Both the position numbers and the translations under genes were made by a program. The notes under the pieces were generated by a model. It had not been told where the DNA came from. It searched no databases and saw nothing but the letters and a program-made list of their open reading frames with translations. A stretch of 64,000 bases of DNA, from NCBI GenBank assembly GCA_021790195.1, contig JAJYIF010000001.1, forward strand, positions 216,067-280,066, in the 5' to 3' direction. Below are positions 9,301 through 16,264 of the stretch, one piece after another (the first letter of the stretch is position 1; each line of letters begins with the position of its first letter). The stretch comes from Nitrospirota bacterium. Its GTDB lineage: Bacteria > Nitrospirota > Thermodesulfovibrionia > Thermodesulfovibrionales > UBA9159.

Positions 9301-9587
9301 ACCACAGCGGTCTTTTCGTCAAGGCGGAGTATTGCATCATTCGCCAGAAGGATGTCCGCGCGGCTTCTTTCGCCTACGCGGATAGAATCTCCGGCGCAGT
9401 AAGCGTCATTGAAACGGACGCGCTGCCATTCCCTTTCGCCGCGTCTTTTTGCCTCCACGCTGCCCTGCACAGAGACCGCCTTTGCGGCCCATTGACTGCA
9501 TGTCTGCGCAGCTGCCGGAGAAGGTGAGAAAAAACCTGCAACAATTACAGCAACCACCACCGCCAAAACCGACCTGATCCGCTCCAT
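6330..9587 (-). CDS. Secreted FecR-TPR protein with C-terminal outer-membrane beta-barrel
   Basis: The product has 1085 residues. The start is set at ATG 9587 because it opens a clean signal peptide (hydrophobic VLAVVVAVIVAG, then AAAQ) after a GGGGTG site; the frame extends 57 codons upstream without any such feature. About residues 30-135 form a FecR domain (RVGERSRADILL, TPFVNATVEGTEF). About residues 195-560 are tetratricopeptide repeats (repeated AxxRIALSYAL, AWARLSEL-type helices). The remainder has alternating aromatic strands ending in a terminal phenylalanine (ILARLTLAF), as in TonB-dependent-receptor-type barrels; no plug domain is seen. Joining all three in one chain is uncommon. 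It is probably a periplasm-facing anchor or conduit in the outer membrane. The CHASE2 cyclase gene is upstream. Confidence 0.8.
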   Translation of the reverse strand: MERIRSVLAVVVAVIVAGFFSPSPAAAQTCSQWAAKAVSVQGSVEAKRRGEREWQRVRFNDAYCAGDSIRVGERSRADILLANDAILRLDEKTAVVISGAETGKTFLIDLVNGIAHFFSRFKRSLTVVTPFVNATVEGTEFLVKVDTDKTFLSIYEGAVSASNDAGTIMVASGQSAIAEKGKAPQIRVVAHPRDAVQWTLYYPPVFPTMPAKLSSAAGWREKVAYLLSVGRVDEANREIKKSLKKSPGNSDALAVQSVIAIAQNNKDRAFDLAKKAVDSDSKSASARIALSYALQARFDLKGALGSLQDAVRLEPKNALAWARLSELQLSFGEHAKALEAAEKAVSLNPALSRTQTVLGFAHLTEIATKLAKENFEKAIALDQADPLPRLGLGLAKIREGHLAEGRAEIEIAETLDPQNSIVRSYLGKAYYDEKRDEKATEQFAKAEEFDPNDPTPYFYDAIKKQSENRPVEALHDLQKSMELNDNRAVYRSKLLLDSDLAARSASLSGIYSDLGFQQLALEEAAKSVNTDPANYSAHRFLSDSYSALPRHEIARVSELLQSQLLQPINITPVRPEAAESQLFILEGTGPSDPSFNEFNPLFNRNRLALQASGVVGGESTWGDEAVASGVYNNFSMSAGQFHYKTDGFRPNDDQKQNIYDVFAQYSLSEKTSIQTEFRYKDSEAGDLRLLFDPNDFSQDERDKEHNRSIRLGLHHSFAPDSDLIVSAIYRNADFVNGNYFGPGLDLDTERDGFTGEIQHLFDMEIARLISGAGYFRDRLNTSLFGETATTHPRHTNIYLYALINYPQNVTWTIGGSGDFLKSAIGDQAIERNVFNPKFGVTWSPFFGTTLRAAAFRAVSRGLVTDQTIEPTQVAGFNQFFDDAEGTKTWRYGIGIDQKFSSQLYGGAEISKRDLDVFGLLPDFETGATSLIERRWEERLGRAYLNWTPHPWLALRTEYQYEGFKRPEDFAGDNITRLNTHRVLFGVVFFHPSGLFAQFNPTYISQDGKFLQALGPEPWNYNIVSKVDHFWVFDASVGYRLPKRLGIFSIMAKNLFNKTFNFQDTDPYDPRIQPKRLILARLTLAF

Positions 9588-9689
9588 CTTCACACCCCTT
9601 TTGTAGTTTTTTATAAGTTTAAATATCCGCCAAATTGTATGGAATTGCACGAAACATGCCATTTTCGTTCTCTGATCTTCTATATTTCC

Positions 9690-9726
9690 TCTGTGTTCTG
9701 CGATCTCTGTGGCGAAAGACTCTCTC
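9690..9726. repeat. Intergenic repeat of the 'CTCTGTGTTCT' type
   Basis: Between the cyclase and FecR genes lies a stretch reading CTCTGTGTTCTGCGATCTC followed by TGTGGCGAAAG. Similar wording (CACAGAG, GTGTTCTC, CTTTGCG) recurs at 12834-12965, 23700-23735, 57940-58075 and 60287-60310. Such short intergenic sequences are dispersed widely in genomes of environmental anaerobes. Function unknown. Confidence 0.4.
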
Positions 9727-11998
9727 ATTTCTTGTCCATGTGTACCACGCCGTTCCAAGCCTCCCCCGGCGGATTATTCTTGTAATGGAGACAGAGCGTG
9801 ATATAGAAATGCGACGGGCCGTCACCTTCCGAAATCCGCATGACCTCGTTGAATAGTTCAATGGCCTTGTCCCATTCCTGCCTTCTGAAGACATCGAGGG
9901 CGCCGGAAAAGACCGCGCATATCTCCCTCTGTTCCTCCGAAATATCCTCCGAGCGCGACAGCAGCTCGCGGACCACAAGCGGTCTTGACTTGCCGGCCAG
10001 AAGGAACTTCCCGATCTCTCTTGTCACGAGACCGTCGAGCTGATTGGCCGCCTCTTGGGACACGAGCACCCGAGTGCCGAGATATTTATTTAGCCCCTCT
10101 ATCCTCGTTGCGGTGTTGACAATGTCCCCTATAGGGCGATACTCGTAGTGGTCAATCGCCCCGAGGTTTCCGAGGACTATATGGCCCGAATGCAGTCCGA
10201 TCCGGGTAGGGAGCTGAGAGTTCTCATTGGATTGATTGAACCTGCTTATAGAGGCCGCAATGTCGAGGGCCGCGAGACACGCTTTATTCCGCAGGGAAGG
10301 GTCAGGGTCTGTAGATACCCATATCGCCAGCATGGAGTCCCCGATAACGTTCGAAACCACCCCCTCATGTCTCTTCACCGGATCAAATACCGCCGCGTAA
10401 TACTTGTTCATGAAACTGCTCAGTTTGTCTGGCGCCATGCTTTCGCAGAGGGCAGTGTATTGCTCCGCGTCCGTGGAGAGGCAGGTCCCATAGACAAGCT
10501 GCTTGCTCTCCCTGAGGTCCGTCATGTTCTTTTCAAGGCTGCCGATCACCTCGCCCGGCAGATAATAGCCGAGGGCCTTTCTCACGTTCCGGCGCTCCCT
10601 ATTTGAGTCGAAAGACTTCCACAGAAGCGCTGTGTTGAAGGCAAAGAGGGTCTGGAAGGACAGGGGGAGGACAACAGGAAACCAGATTCCCGCCCTTGAA
10701 AATACATACAGGGCGCCTGAAAGATAAAGGATGCTCAGGCCGATGATGCTGAGCGCTGCAATACCGTTCGAGTAGAAACGGCAGATGACACCTATCAACG
10801 CGCCCCACAGGAAGACAACCGCGACATGAGCCGGAAGGCTTATGGGTCGAATCGGCATGTCTTCGAGCAGATTGGCAAATGCGGTAGCCGCGATCTCCAC
10901 GCCGGAGATGTCGAGGCCGTCCGCCTGAGTGAAGACTGTGTTGAAGCCGTCCTTCTGCTCCGGCTGTATAATGTCGGAGAGCCCGACAAAAACCGCCTTG
11001 CCTTTAAGGTCGGGTAGATTTCCCGCTTCACCGCCTCCCCGAAGCCGGAGGGCCTTGTAATAGGGTATTGTAGTGATCGTCCGTGGAGGACCGTAGAAGT
11101 TCAGATATCTGCTGTTCGGACCTTCGTACATATTTACAAGAGATGCAAGGAGTCTGCTTTTCTTTGGATCAGATAAAGGACCCCCTGAGCTTGCGCTACC
11201 CCCGAGCGTCTTCTCCCGCGATAACGGCTCTTTCTCGAAGACGTCCCTCACGTCGAGGATAAGTCTCCTGATGTTCCTTGTACCAACTGCTTTCTTTCTG
11301 TCAAGAAGGAATCTGTCCATGGGATAGGCGCTGATCTTTTCGAGAGAATGCTCCAGCTCATCATATGCCTGCCCTGCGAAGATCTGAAAGGCTACGACGG
11401 GGAGAGTGGGCGTGTCTCCGGCGCCGGTCTTGAACGTCCAGTATTGGCTTACCTTCACCGGGACCTTGGGCAAGGGGAATGGCGCTAGCGCGGCGGCCGA
11501 GCGCTCAAGGATGGGCAGCGGGGGGACCAGCTTGACAAGGCTGATATTTCCCCTTGACGAGCCGCTCCGGTCGGACAAGAGGACCTTGTCGGTCCTTATG
11601 CGCTCACATAGCACAACGTTGCCGGCCTTGCTCACGGCCTCCGAGAATGCGTCGTCGTCCGCCGGCGAACGGGGGTCCTCAAAGATGACGTCAAAGGCGA
11701 TAACTGCGGCCCCCTGTCTTGCAAGGACCTCGATGAGGCGGGCATACAGCGAACGGGGCCATTTCCTCGGGTCGTTGGGCAGACCCAGATTGTCGGAAGA
11801 GCTTTTGTCTATACCGATTATAACGACATCAGGAGGGGGCCGTCTTGCTCCGCGCAGGTGGAACAGGACATCAAGCCCAAGGTCCTCTTCCAGCTCAAGA
11901 CCCAAAGAAAGAAGGCTCGCAATCAGCCCCACCATGCCGGTGAGAAGGCCAAGTATTATTGCCTTGGATAATCGAGTCTCCACACCTCCCCCAGTCAT
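9725..11998 (-). CDS. CHASE2-domain adenylate/guanylate cyclase
   Basis: This is a membrane-bound class III nucleotidyl cyclase. One N-terminal membrane segment (IILGLLTGMVGLIASLL) is followed by a large extracytoplasmic CHASE2 sensor domain (about residues 40-360; DVVIIGIDKSS, VIAFDVIFEDP), then about three membrane helices and a cytoplasmic cyclase domain (about 455-620). That domain keeps the metal-binding aspartates (LSTDAEQYT, IGDSMLA) and the PIGDIVNTATRIE block. Some 90 residues of likely TPR helices follow. Family role: cAMP (or cGMP) synthesis in response to an external signal. Start: a GTG at 12043 is in frame without a ribosome site; the ATG at 11998 has AGGGAA six bases before it and is preferred. 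It lies upstream of the FecR-TPR-barrel gene; CHASE2 cyclases and FecR proteins often occur together. Confidence 0.85.
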   Translation of the reverse strand: MTGGGVETRLSKAIILGLLTGMVGLIASLLSLGLELEEDLGLDVLFHLRGARRPPPDVVIIGIDKSSSDNLGLPNDPRKWPRSLYARLIEVLARQGAAVIAFDVIFEDPRSPADDDAFSEAVSKAGNVVLCERIRTDKVLLSDRSGSSRGNISLVKLVPPLPILERSAAALAPFPLPKVPVKVSQYWTFKTGAGDTPTLPVVAFQIFAGQAYDELEHSLEKISAYPMDRFLLDRKKAVGTRNIRRLILDVRDVFEKEPLSREKTLGGSASSGGPLSDPKKSRLLASLVNMYEGPNSRYLNFYGPPRTITTIPYYKALRLRGGGEAGNLPDLKGKAVFVGLSDIIQPEQKDGFNTVFTQADGLDISGVEIAATAFANLLEDMPIRPISLPAHVAVVFLWGALIGVICRFYSNGIAALSIIGLSILYLSGALYVFSRAGIWFPVVLPLSFQTLFAFNTALLWKSFDSNRERRNVRKALGYYLPGEVIGSLEKNMTDLRESKQLVYGTCLSTDAEQYTALCESMAPDKLSSFMNKYYAAVFDPVKRHEGVVSNVIGDSMLAIWVSTDPDPSLRNKACLAALDIAASISRFNQSNENSQLPTRIGLHSGHIVLGNLGAIDHYEYRPIGDIVNTATRIEGLNKYLGTRVLVSQEAANQLDGLVTREIGKFLLAGKSRPLVVRELLSRSEDISEEQREICAVFSGALDVFRRQEWDKAIELFNEVMRISEGDGPSHFYITLCLHYKNNPPGEAWNGVVHMDKK

Positions 11999-12142
11999 CA
12001 ATTTTCCCTGAACAGCGTCCGGCTTGTCAAGAAAAATGCTCACGAGGAGAATCTAAAGAACTATGCGCTGCGAAAAAAACTGAGGTATCAGACGGAACGC
12101 CTCCGGACGGCAAGAAACCTATTATCTCACGCCACAGGACCG

Positions 12143-12319
12143 TTAGCTGTCTTCTTCGTCATTTCCGAGCATTTCGCCGTAGAGCTGCGGGTCTTGTTCC
12201 TTCAGGCAATCCGGGCAGATGCCGTGCGTAAATATTGTGTTTGAATGCTCTTCGTCGGCGCTTTCCCAGCGACCATCTTTGGTGCGTATCCTCTTGCACC
12301 ATGCGCACAAGGTTATCAT
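12143..12319 (-). CDS. Small zinc-ribbon protein (58 aa)
   Basis: This short reading frame begins at ATG 12319, nine bases after the stop codon of the two-CW gene. It carries CAWCKRIR (Cys5, Cys8) and, after about 25 residues, THGICPDC (Cys34, Cys37). The arrangement CxxCK(K/R)(V/I)R ... W ... TH(G/S)xCPDC matches residues 18-54 of the triple-GAF protein at 3126-4805, where it is fused to a sensor. The conserved residues and tight spacing make it a real gene rather than chance. The four cysteines likely bind one zinc. Its job is unknown; being free-standing next to signalling genes, it may be a docking or regulatory module. Confidence 0.7.
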   Translation of the reverse strand: MITLCAWCKRIRTKDGRWESADEEHSNTIFTHGICPDCLKEQDPQLYGEMLGNDEEDS

Positions 12320-12328
12320 CTTCTTATG

Positions 12329-12688
12329 TCATCCATTGCGGGAAAGCGTCTTATCGTAAAATCGGGATTCGCCGGCGCGTTGCCCTTCGGCCTCTCTCAA
12401 TTTCTCCAGGATCACAGCGGACAACTGAAAGTCCGGGAATTCTTCTCTCCGCACTGTCTTATAGAAATCACAGGCACTGCAGCTCTTAATGTCTTTTGCA
12501 AAGATACACTTCATCTCTCCCCTGCAGAAGGTTCCTGCAATGACCCAGCAGGCCCTGCCGGCATTCTTGCCCTCATGGATTCCGTCAAGCCTTTTTTCGA
12601 CGGAAGAAGGACAAACGCCGAGGTCGCTGACTCTATTGCCTCCCCGCTGTCTTCCGCATTTCTTGAATTCCCAGCAATTCTCTTTCAC
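12329..12688 (-). CDS. Two-CW domain cysteine-rich protein
   Basis: This protein of about 119 residues has eleven cysteines. It has the paired CW signature of the two-CW family: NCWEFKKCGR near the start, GRACWVIAGTFC in the middle, then CSACDFYKTVRREE. Family knowledge: such proteins are widespread in anaerobes and presumably bind metal; no biochemical role is established. The frame extends to a TTG at 12760, but the GTG at 12688, with AGAGG just before it, gives the start normal for the family (MKENCWEF), so that is used. It is followed after nine bases by the zinc-ribbon gene and then the cyclase, all on the minus strand. Confidence 0.75.
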   Translation of the reverse strand: MKENCWEFKKCGRQRGGNRVSDLGVCPSSVEKRLDGIHEGKNAGRACWVIAGTFCRGEMKCIFAKDIKSCSACDFYKTVRREEFPDFQLSAVILEKLREAEGQRAGESRFYDKTLSRNG

Positions 12689-12827
12689 AATGCCTCTTCT
12701 CAGACCCTCTACGTCATCACTCTTCCCCTCCCTAATAAGGTTAACTCCCGCGTCAGACAATGTCTATCACCGTATATGGGTATTTTTGGGGGACAAGGAC
12801 GGAAGGCATATGACCCGGGAAAGAGCA

Positions 12828-12965
12828 GTCATCCACAGAGATCACAGAGACAAATCCACCACCTTAAGACCAATGGCCTTTTGTCAACTTGGTGGACTTT
12901 CTTGGAAAGAGAAGCATTTGAATTTTCTTGCGCTCTTTGCGCCTGCCTGCTGGCAGGCAGGGCTG
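12828..12965. repeat. Intergenic repeat block with CCTGC palindrome
   Basis: CATCCACAGAGATCACAGAG at 12831-12850 and TTTTGTCAACTTGGTGGACT, with TTCTTGCGCTCTTTGCG further on, are followed by the palindrome CCTGCCTGCTGGCAGGCAGG (about 12945-12964). Related pieces occur at four other junctions in this window. It separates the two-CW operon from the response-regulator gene. No coding content seen. Confidence 0.5.
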
Positions 12966-13017
12966 TGCATGACCAATTGCCGTTTTTCAGAATAAAGAGA
13001 GACCGTTACGATAGGCC

Positions 13018-13641
13018 TTAAATAATCCCCTTCTTCCGGGCCTTGATGACCGCTTCCCGTCTGTCCTTTGCATGAAGTTTGTCGTAGATCCTCTTGATGT
13101 GAGTATGGACGGTGTGCGCGCTTATGTTGAACTTCTTAGCGATCTCTTTATACGTAAGACCTTCCTCAATGCTCCTGACCACCTCGGTTTCCCTATGGCT
13201 GAGGAGATATTGTTCGGTCACGCCCTCCTCCTGGAACTCCATTATCACCTTTCTCGCTATCTTCGGGCTCATTGGAGCTCCGCCCCGGGAAAGGTCATTG
13301 AGGGCCTCCACGATCTCTCTCGGACTGCTTCCCTTGAGTATATAGCCGGATGCGCCGGCCTTGATGGCAGAAAAGACATTTCCCTTGTCTTCGTATATGG
13401 TGTGAGCCATAATGTCCACTCCCGGCATGTCTCTCTTCACCTTCTTTATTAGTTCAATTCCAGGCATCCCGGGAAGACCGAGATCCACGAGCACCACATC
13501 GGGCCGCGATTCCTTCAGTCCGCCCAGGGCTTCCTCCGCCGACCCAAAGGCGCCGGTAATCAAGATTCCCGGCTCTCCGCTAAGAAGCAGCCTGAGGTTT
13601 TCAAGAAGAAGAAGATTGTCCTCAACTATGACAACGTTCAT
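13018..13641 (-). CDS. NarL/FixJ-family response regulator
   Basis: The product has 207 residues. It has an N-terminal receiver domain (about 1-120) with acidic pocket VEDN, phosphoacceptor aspartate in VLVDLGLPG, the T/S switch region replaced by AHTIYED, and lysine in GYILKG. The C-terminal LuxR-type helix-turn-helix (about 143-207) reads LSHRETEVVRSIEEGLTYKE and then SAHTVHTHIKRIYDKL. It binds DNA as a dimer when phosphorylated. The partner is almost certainly the histidine kinase encoded 27 bases upstream on the same strand. Target genes are unknown; the neighbouring cyclase/two-CW operon is one candidate. Confidence 0.92.
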   Translation of the reverse strand: MNVVIVEDNLLLLENLRLLLSGEPGILITGAFGSAEEALGGLKESRPDVVLVDLGLPGMPGIELIKKVKRDMPGVDIMAHTIYEDKGNVFSAIKAGASGYILKGSSPREIVEALNDLSRGGAPMSPKIARKVIMEFQEEGVTEQYLLSHRETEVVRSIEEGLTYKEIAKKFNISAHTVHTHIKRIYDKLHAKDRREAVIKARKKGII

Positions 13642-13668
13642 AACCGCTTAATTATCCTTATTCGCACG

Positions 13669-14901
13669 TCAGAATTCAATATCGACCCCCGGATATTTCA
13701 GAGGAAAGGGGACATCGAGCAATACGCATGCGCCCTTTCCCGATGCAACTTCAAGCCTCCCCCCTATCTCCTCGGCCCTCGTCTTCATGTTCAGCAGGCC
13801 CCTTCCCTTGCCTTTCGCCCCGGCCAGACCTCTGCCGTCATCCCTTACCGCGAGACGAAGCCCCGAGGGACCGACTTCCATCGTCACATGCACCGATCCG
13901 GCCCCCGAATGTTTTATGACATTTGTCATCGCTTCTTTGTATATCCTGAAGACGTTTATGGAGAGGAGACCGCGCGGATATTCCTTCTGATCGCAGTCTG
14001 CCGCGTCCATCGCAAAGGAAATCCCGAGAGGCTCAACCATACTGCTGCCTATCCTCCTTAGTTCGGCCGTCATGGCACGCCAGTTGTCCTCCTTGATATC
14101 AAGGCTGCACATGAAGCTCTTTATTTCGGAGAGTCCTTCCCGTGACAGCTCTGCTATAGTAGCAAGCGTCTTCCTGACCTCGCCTAAAGAGGACTTCTTC
14201 CTGCCGATTTCCGCAAGAAGACTGATGTTCGTGGTTATGCCGCCTATGCCGTCATGAAGGTCCCTGAGCATCTTTTCTTTTTCCGAGGCGTGCCGCTTTT
14301 CTTCCGCCAATCTCGACTTGAGTTGTCTTATGTTTTCTTCATAAAGGATTGCGTTCTCCATCGCAAGGGCCACATGATCGGCAAAGGCGGCGAGTATCTC
14401 AAGGTCGTCGGAATCGAAGCTGCCCTTTCTCTTGTTTACCGCTTCCAGGATCCCGAGCGCCTTTTCCTTTGTCCTCACAGGCACGCAGATCATGTTCTTC
14501 GTCGTAAACTCGCTGATCATGTCCGCATTCCTAAAGAAGCGCGAATCGGCGCCCACGTCATGGACAATCTGCGGAGAGCCGTGCTCTGCGACCCAGCCTG
14601 CTATCCCCTCGCCCTTCTTGAGTCTGACCTCCGTCAGCCTCTCCCCTTTTCTCAGCGCGTATTCAAAATACAGCTCGCCTGTCTTCTGGTCGATAAGAAG
14701 CAGACTGCCGGTCTCGGCATCGAGAAGCTCTGCGGCCGCCCGTATCGCTCTCTTCTTTATCTCTTTCAGGTCCAGTGTAGAGTTGACAAGGGCGGCCATT
14801 TCTATCAGGGCCCTGAGTTGCCTAAGCCTCCTGTTAGCCCGCCTCTCGCCCCGCGTCGATTCCAGCGATTTACTCCCGGTCTTTCCCCTTGTCGTTGTCA
14901 C
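13669..14901 (-). CDS. GAF-domain sensor histidine kinase (NarX/DegS type)
   Basis: This soluble 410-residue kinase begins with a coiled segment and has a GAF domain at about residues 35-185 (LLLIDQKTGELYFEYAL, NMICVPVRTKEKALGILEAVN). A HisKA_3-type dimerisation helix follows, with the phospho-accepting histidine in LRDLHDGIGG, then an HATPase domain with N-box (IYKEAMTNVIKHS), G1 (DDGRGL) and G2 (GRGLLNMKTRAEEIGG). No membrane helix is visible, so it senses a cytoplasmic ligand or redox state. The start is GTG with a weak ribosome site. It forms a two-gene operon with the response regulator downstream. Confidence 0.92.
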   Translation of the reverse strand: MTTTRGKTGSKSLESTRGERRANRRLRQLRALIEMAALVNSTLDLKEIKKRAIRAAAELLDAETGSLLLIDQKTGELYFEYALRKGERLTEVRLKKGEGIAGWVAEHGSPQIVHDVGADSRFFRNADMISEFTTKNMICVPVRTKEKALGILEAVNKRKGSFDSDDLEILAAFADHVALAMENAILYEENIRQLKSRLAEEKRHASEKEKMLRDLHDGIGGITTNISLLAEIGRKKSSLGEVRKTLATIAELSREGLSEIKSFMCSLDIKEDNWRAMTAELRRIGSSMVEPLGISFAMDAADCDQKEYPRGLLSINVFRIYKEAMTNVIKHSGAGSVHVTMEVGPSGLRLAVRDDGRGLAGAKGKGRGLLNMKTRAEEIGGRLEVASGKGACVLLDVPFPLKYPGVDIEF

Positions 14902-15342
14902 TCAGTATCCGTCCCGCGATACGATTTAGCCCACATCATTCATAATATATGGGCAGGTGCGGCGCAAAACTTTTTTGTTTCGACACCTTAATGTAAATTT
15001 CCAATAAGCGCTTTAACACACATTGCCACAGTCGGTTTTCATCAATCCCGGCTTCCCGATCATGATATCCCGTCGATTGCAAAAAAGTTCTGAGTCGTGT
15101 CTGCCCGTCATGCAACGAAGTTTATGAATAATCCGGATTAGAACACATTTTATACGAAAGCATGGAATTTTTCAGCCAAAAAATGACATCTCTGTCAGAC
15201 GCTCAGCGGCGCAACGGCACGGGACTGTAAATTATCGAAGATTGCAGAAGCTCTGCAGTGCGGAAGTAAGACTATGGGAAAGGAAGGTCCTCCCTATGGG
15301 ACTATAAGCAACTGATAGTCGCCCCATCTAAGATAAGACCTG
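14902..15342. other. Intergenic region with no gene seen
   Basis: 440 bases lie between the kinase start and the stop of the YkgJ-type gene. It must hold the minus-strand promoter of the kinase operon. A small inverted repeat (GACTAT...ATAGTC, about 15301-15320) and GGGAGGACCTTCC-like dyads near 15278-15300 may end the upstream transcript. I recognise no RNA gene or riboswitch. Confidence 0.5.
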
Positions 15343-16107
15343 TTATTTTGGCTTTGCCTTCAGCGTCTGTTCCATCATCAGGATATACTTCACGAACTTG
15401 AAACCGAACAACATGAGTTCAATGTCATCGGTGCGCATCTTTTCCCTCGAGGTCTCATTCACCTCGAAATGGTTAAGGAATCCGCTCTCGAAGATGAAAC
15501 TGCGAAACCGATCCATATCATAGCACGCAAGATAGAACATCGCCAGCTTCTTTCCGTCAAGAGCCTCCGCAGGAACATTCCTGAAAAGCACGATGCCCTT
15601 CCATTCCTTGTTCAGTTCGTCGTATCTGTCGACGCCCTGGTCTTCCCTCCAGCTCGCGATGCTCCACGCATCGGTCTCCTCGAACCCCTTGCAGTGTTCT
15701 TCTTTTACAAAAAAGAAGAACTCCTCATCAACCGTCTTATTGTCTACCGCCTTCTTGTAGGTCCCCTGCCCAATGGGGTAATATCTGCAGTTCGCAGGTC
15801 TGTCGTCATAGATGCTGCAGCCTTCAGGCGTTACAAAGGGGCAGCTTCTCTTTTCATCGCTGTTCATCTTCAAATAGAGGATCGGAAAGGCCGCTCTTCC
15901 CTCGGCCTGCGTGTGAGTATACTTCGCAAGAAACTCCTCAGATGTAAGGCCGAGCCTCTTCTTCATGGCAACAATATCGTACGGCGTCAGCATGATATCT
16001 ATGTTGCTGCAGCATCTTGTAAAACATGAAATCCCCTTATGACATTTGAACCTGAATTTACTGTCCAGCGTAAGCTGAACCATATCCACTGCCGACATGT
16101 TAGCCAT
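15343..16107 (-). CDS. YkgJ-family cysteine-cluster protein
   Basis: The product has 254 residues. Near the N-terminus CHKGISCFTRCC gives the closely spaced cysteine cluster of the YkgJ family, and CPFVTPEGCSIYDDRPANCR supplies the remaining cysteines; together they are thought to bind zinc or an iron-sulfur cluster. The C-terminal half is specific to this subgroup. No function is established. The frame extends to 16230, but ATG 16107 is preceded by GGAGG five bases upstream and is taken as start. It lies downstream of hppA on the same strand, separated by a strong terminator, so it is probably a separate transcript. Confidence 0.8.
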   Translation of the reverse strand: MANMSAVDMVQLTLDSKFRFKCHKGISCFTRCCSNIDIMLTPYDIVAMKKRLGLTSEEFLAKYTHTQAEGRAAFPILYLKMNSDEKRSCPFVTPEGCSIYDDRPANCRYYPIGQGTYKKAVDNKTVDEEFFFFVKEEHCKGFEETDAWSIASWREDQGVDRYDELNKEWKGIVLFRNVPAEALDGKKLAMFYLACYDMDRFRSFIFESGFLNHFEVNETSREKMRTDDIELMLFGFKFVKYILMMEQTLKAKPK

Positions 16108-16214
16108 TAATGCCTCCGAAGAACTTGGTTTCTGTATTATAAACGGACGTATGCGGAAAAAGCCATTTGACGGATGCTCCATCAAAGCGGTGAGTCTGTA
16201 TTGTCCGCGCAAGA

Positions 16215-16247
16215 AAAAAGGCCGGTCCACCCTGGGCCGGCCTTTTT
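16215..16247. terminator. Strong bidirectional hairpin terminator
   Basis: The sequence AAAAAGGCCGGTCCA, loop CCC, TGGGCCGGCCTTTTT is a 15-bp stem (one G-T pair) with A- and T-runs on both sides. It sits 18 bases beyond the hppA stop codon, marking the 3' end of the minus-strand sulfate-reduction locus. Confidence 0.85.
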
Positions 16248-16264
16248 CGTTCTACGTTACAAAA

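Noticed and set aside
14902..15342. Possible riboswitch (cyclic di-GMP type) upstream of the histidine kinase
   Set aside because: I looked for the GEMM consensus and for tetraloop/receptor features and could not match them on either strand.
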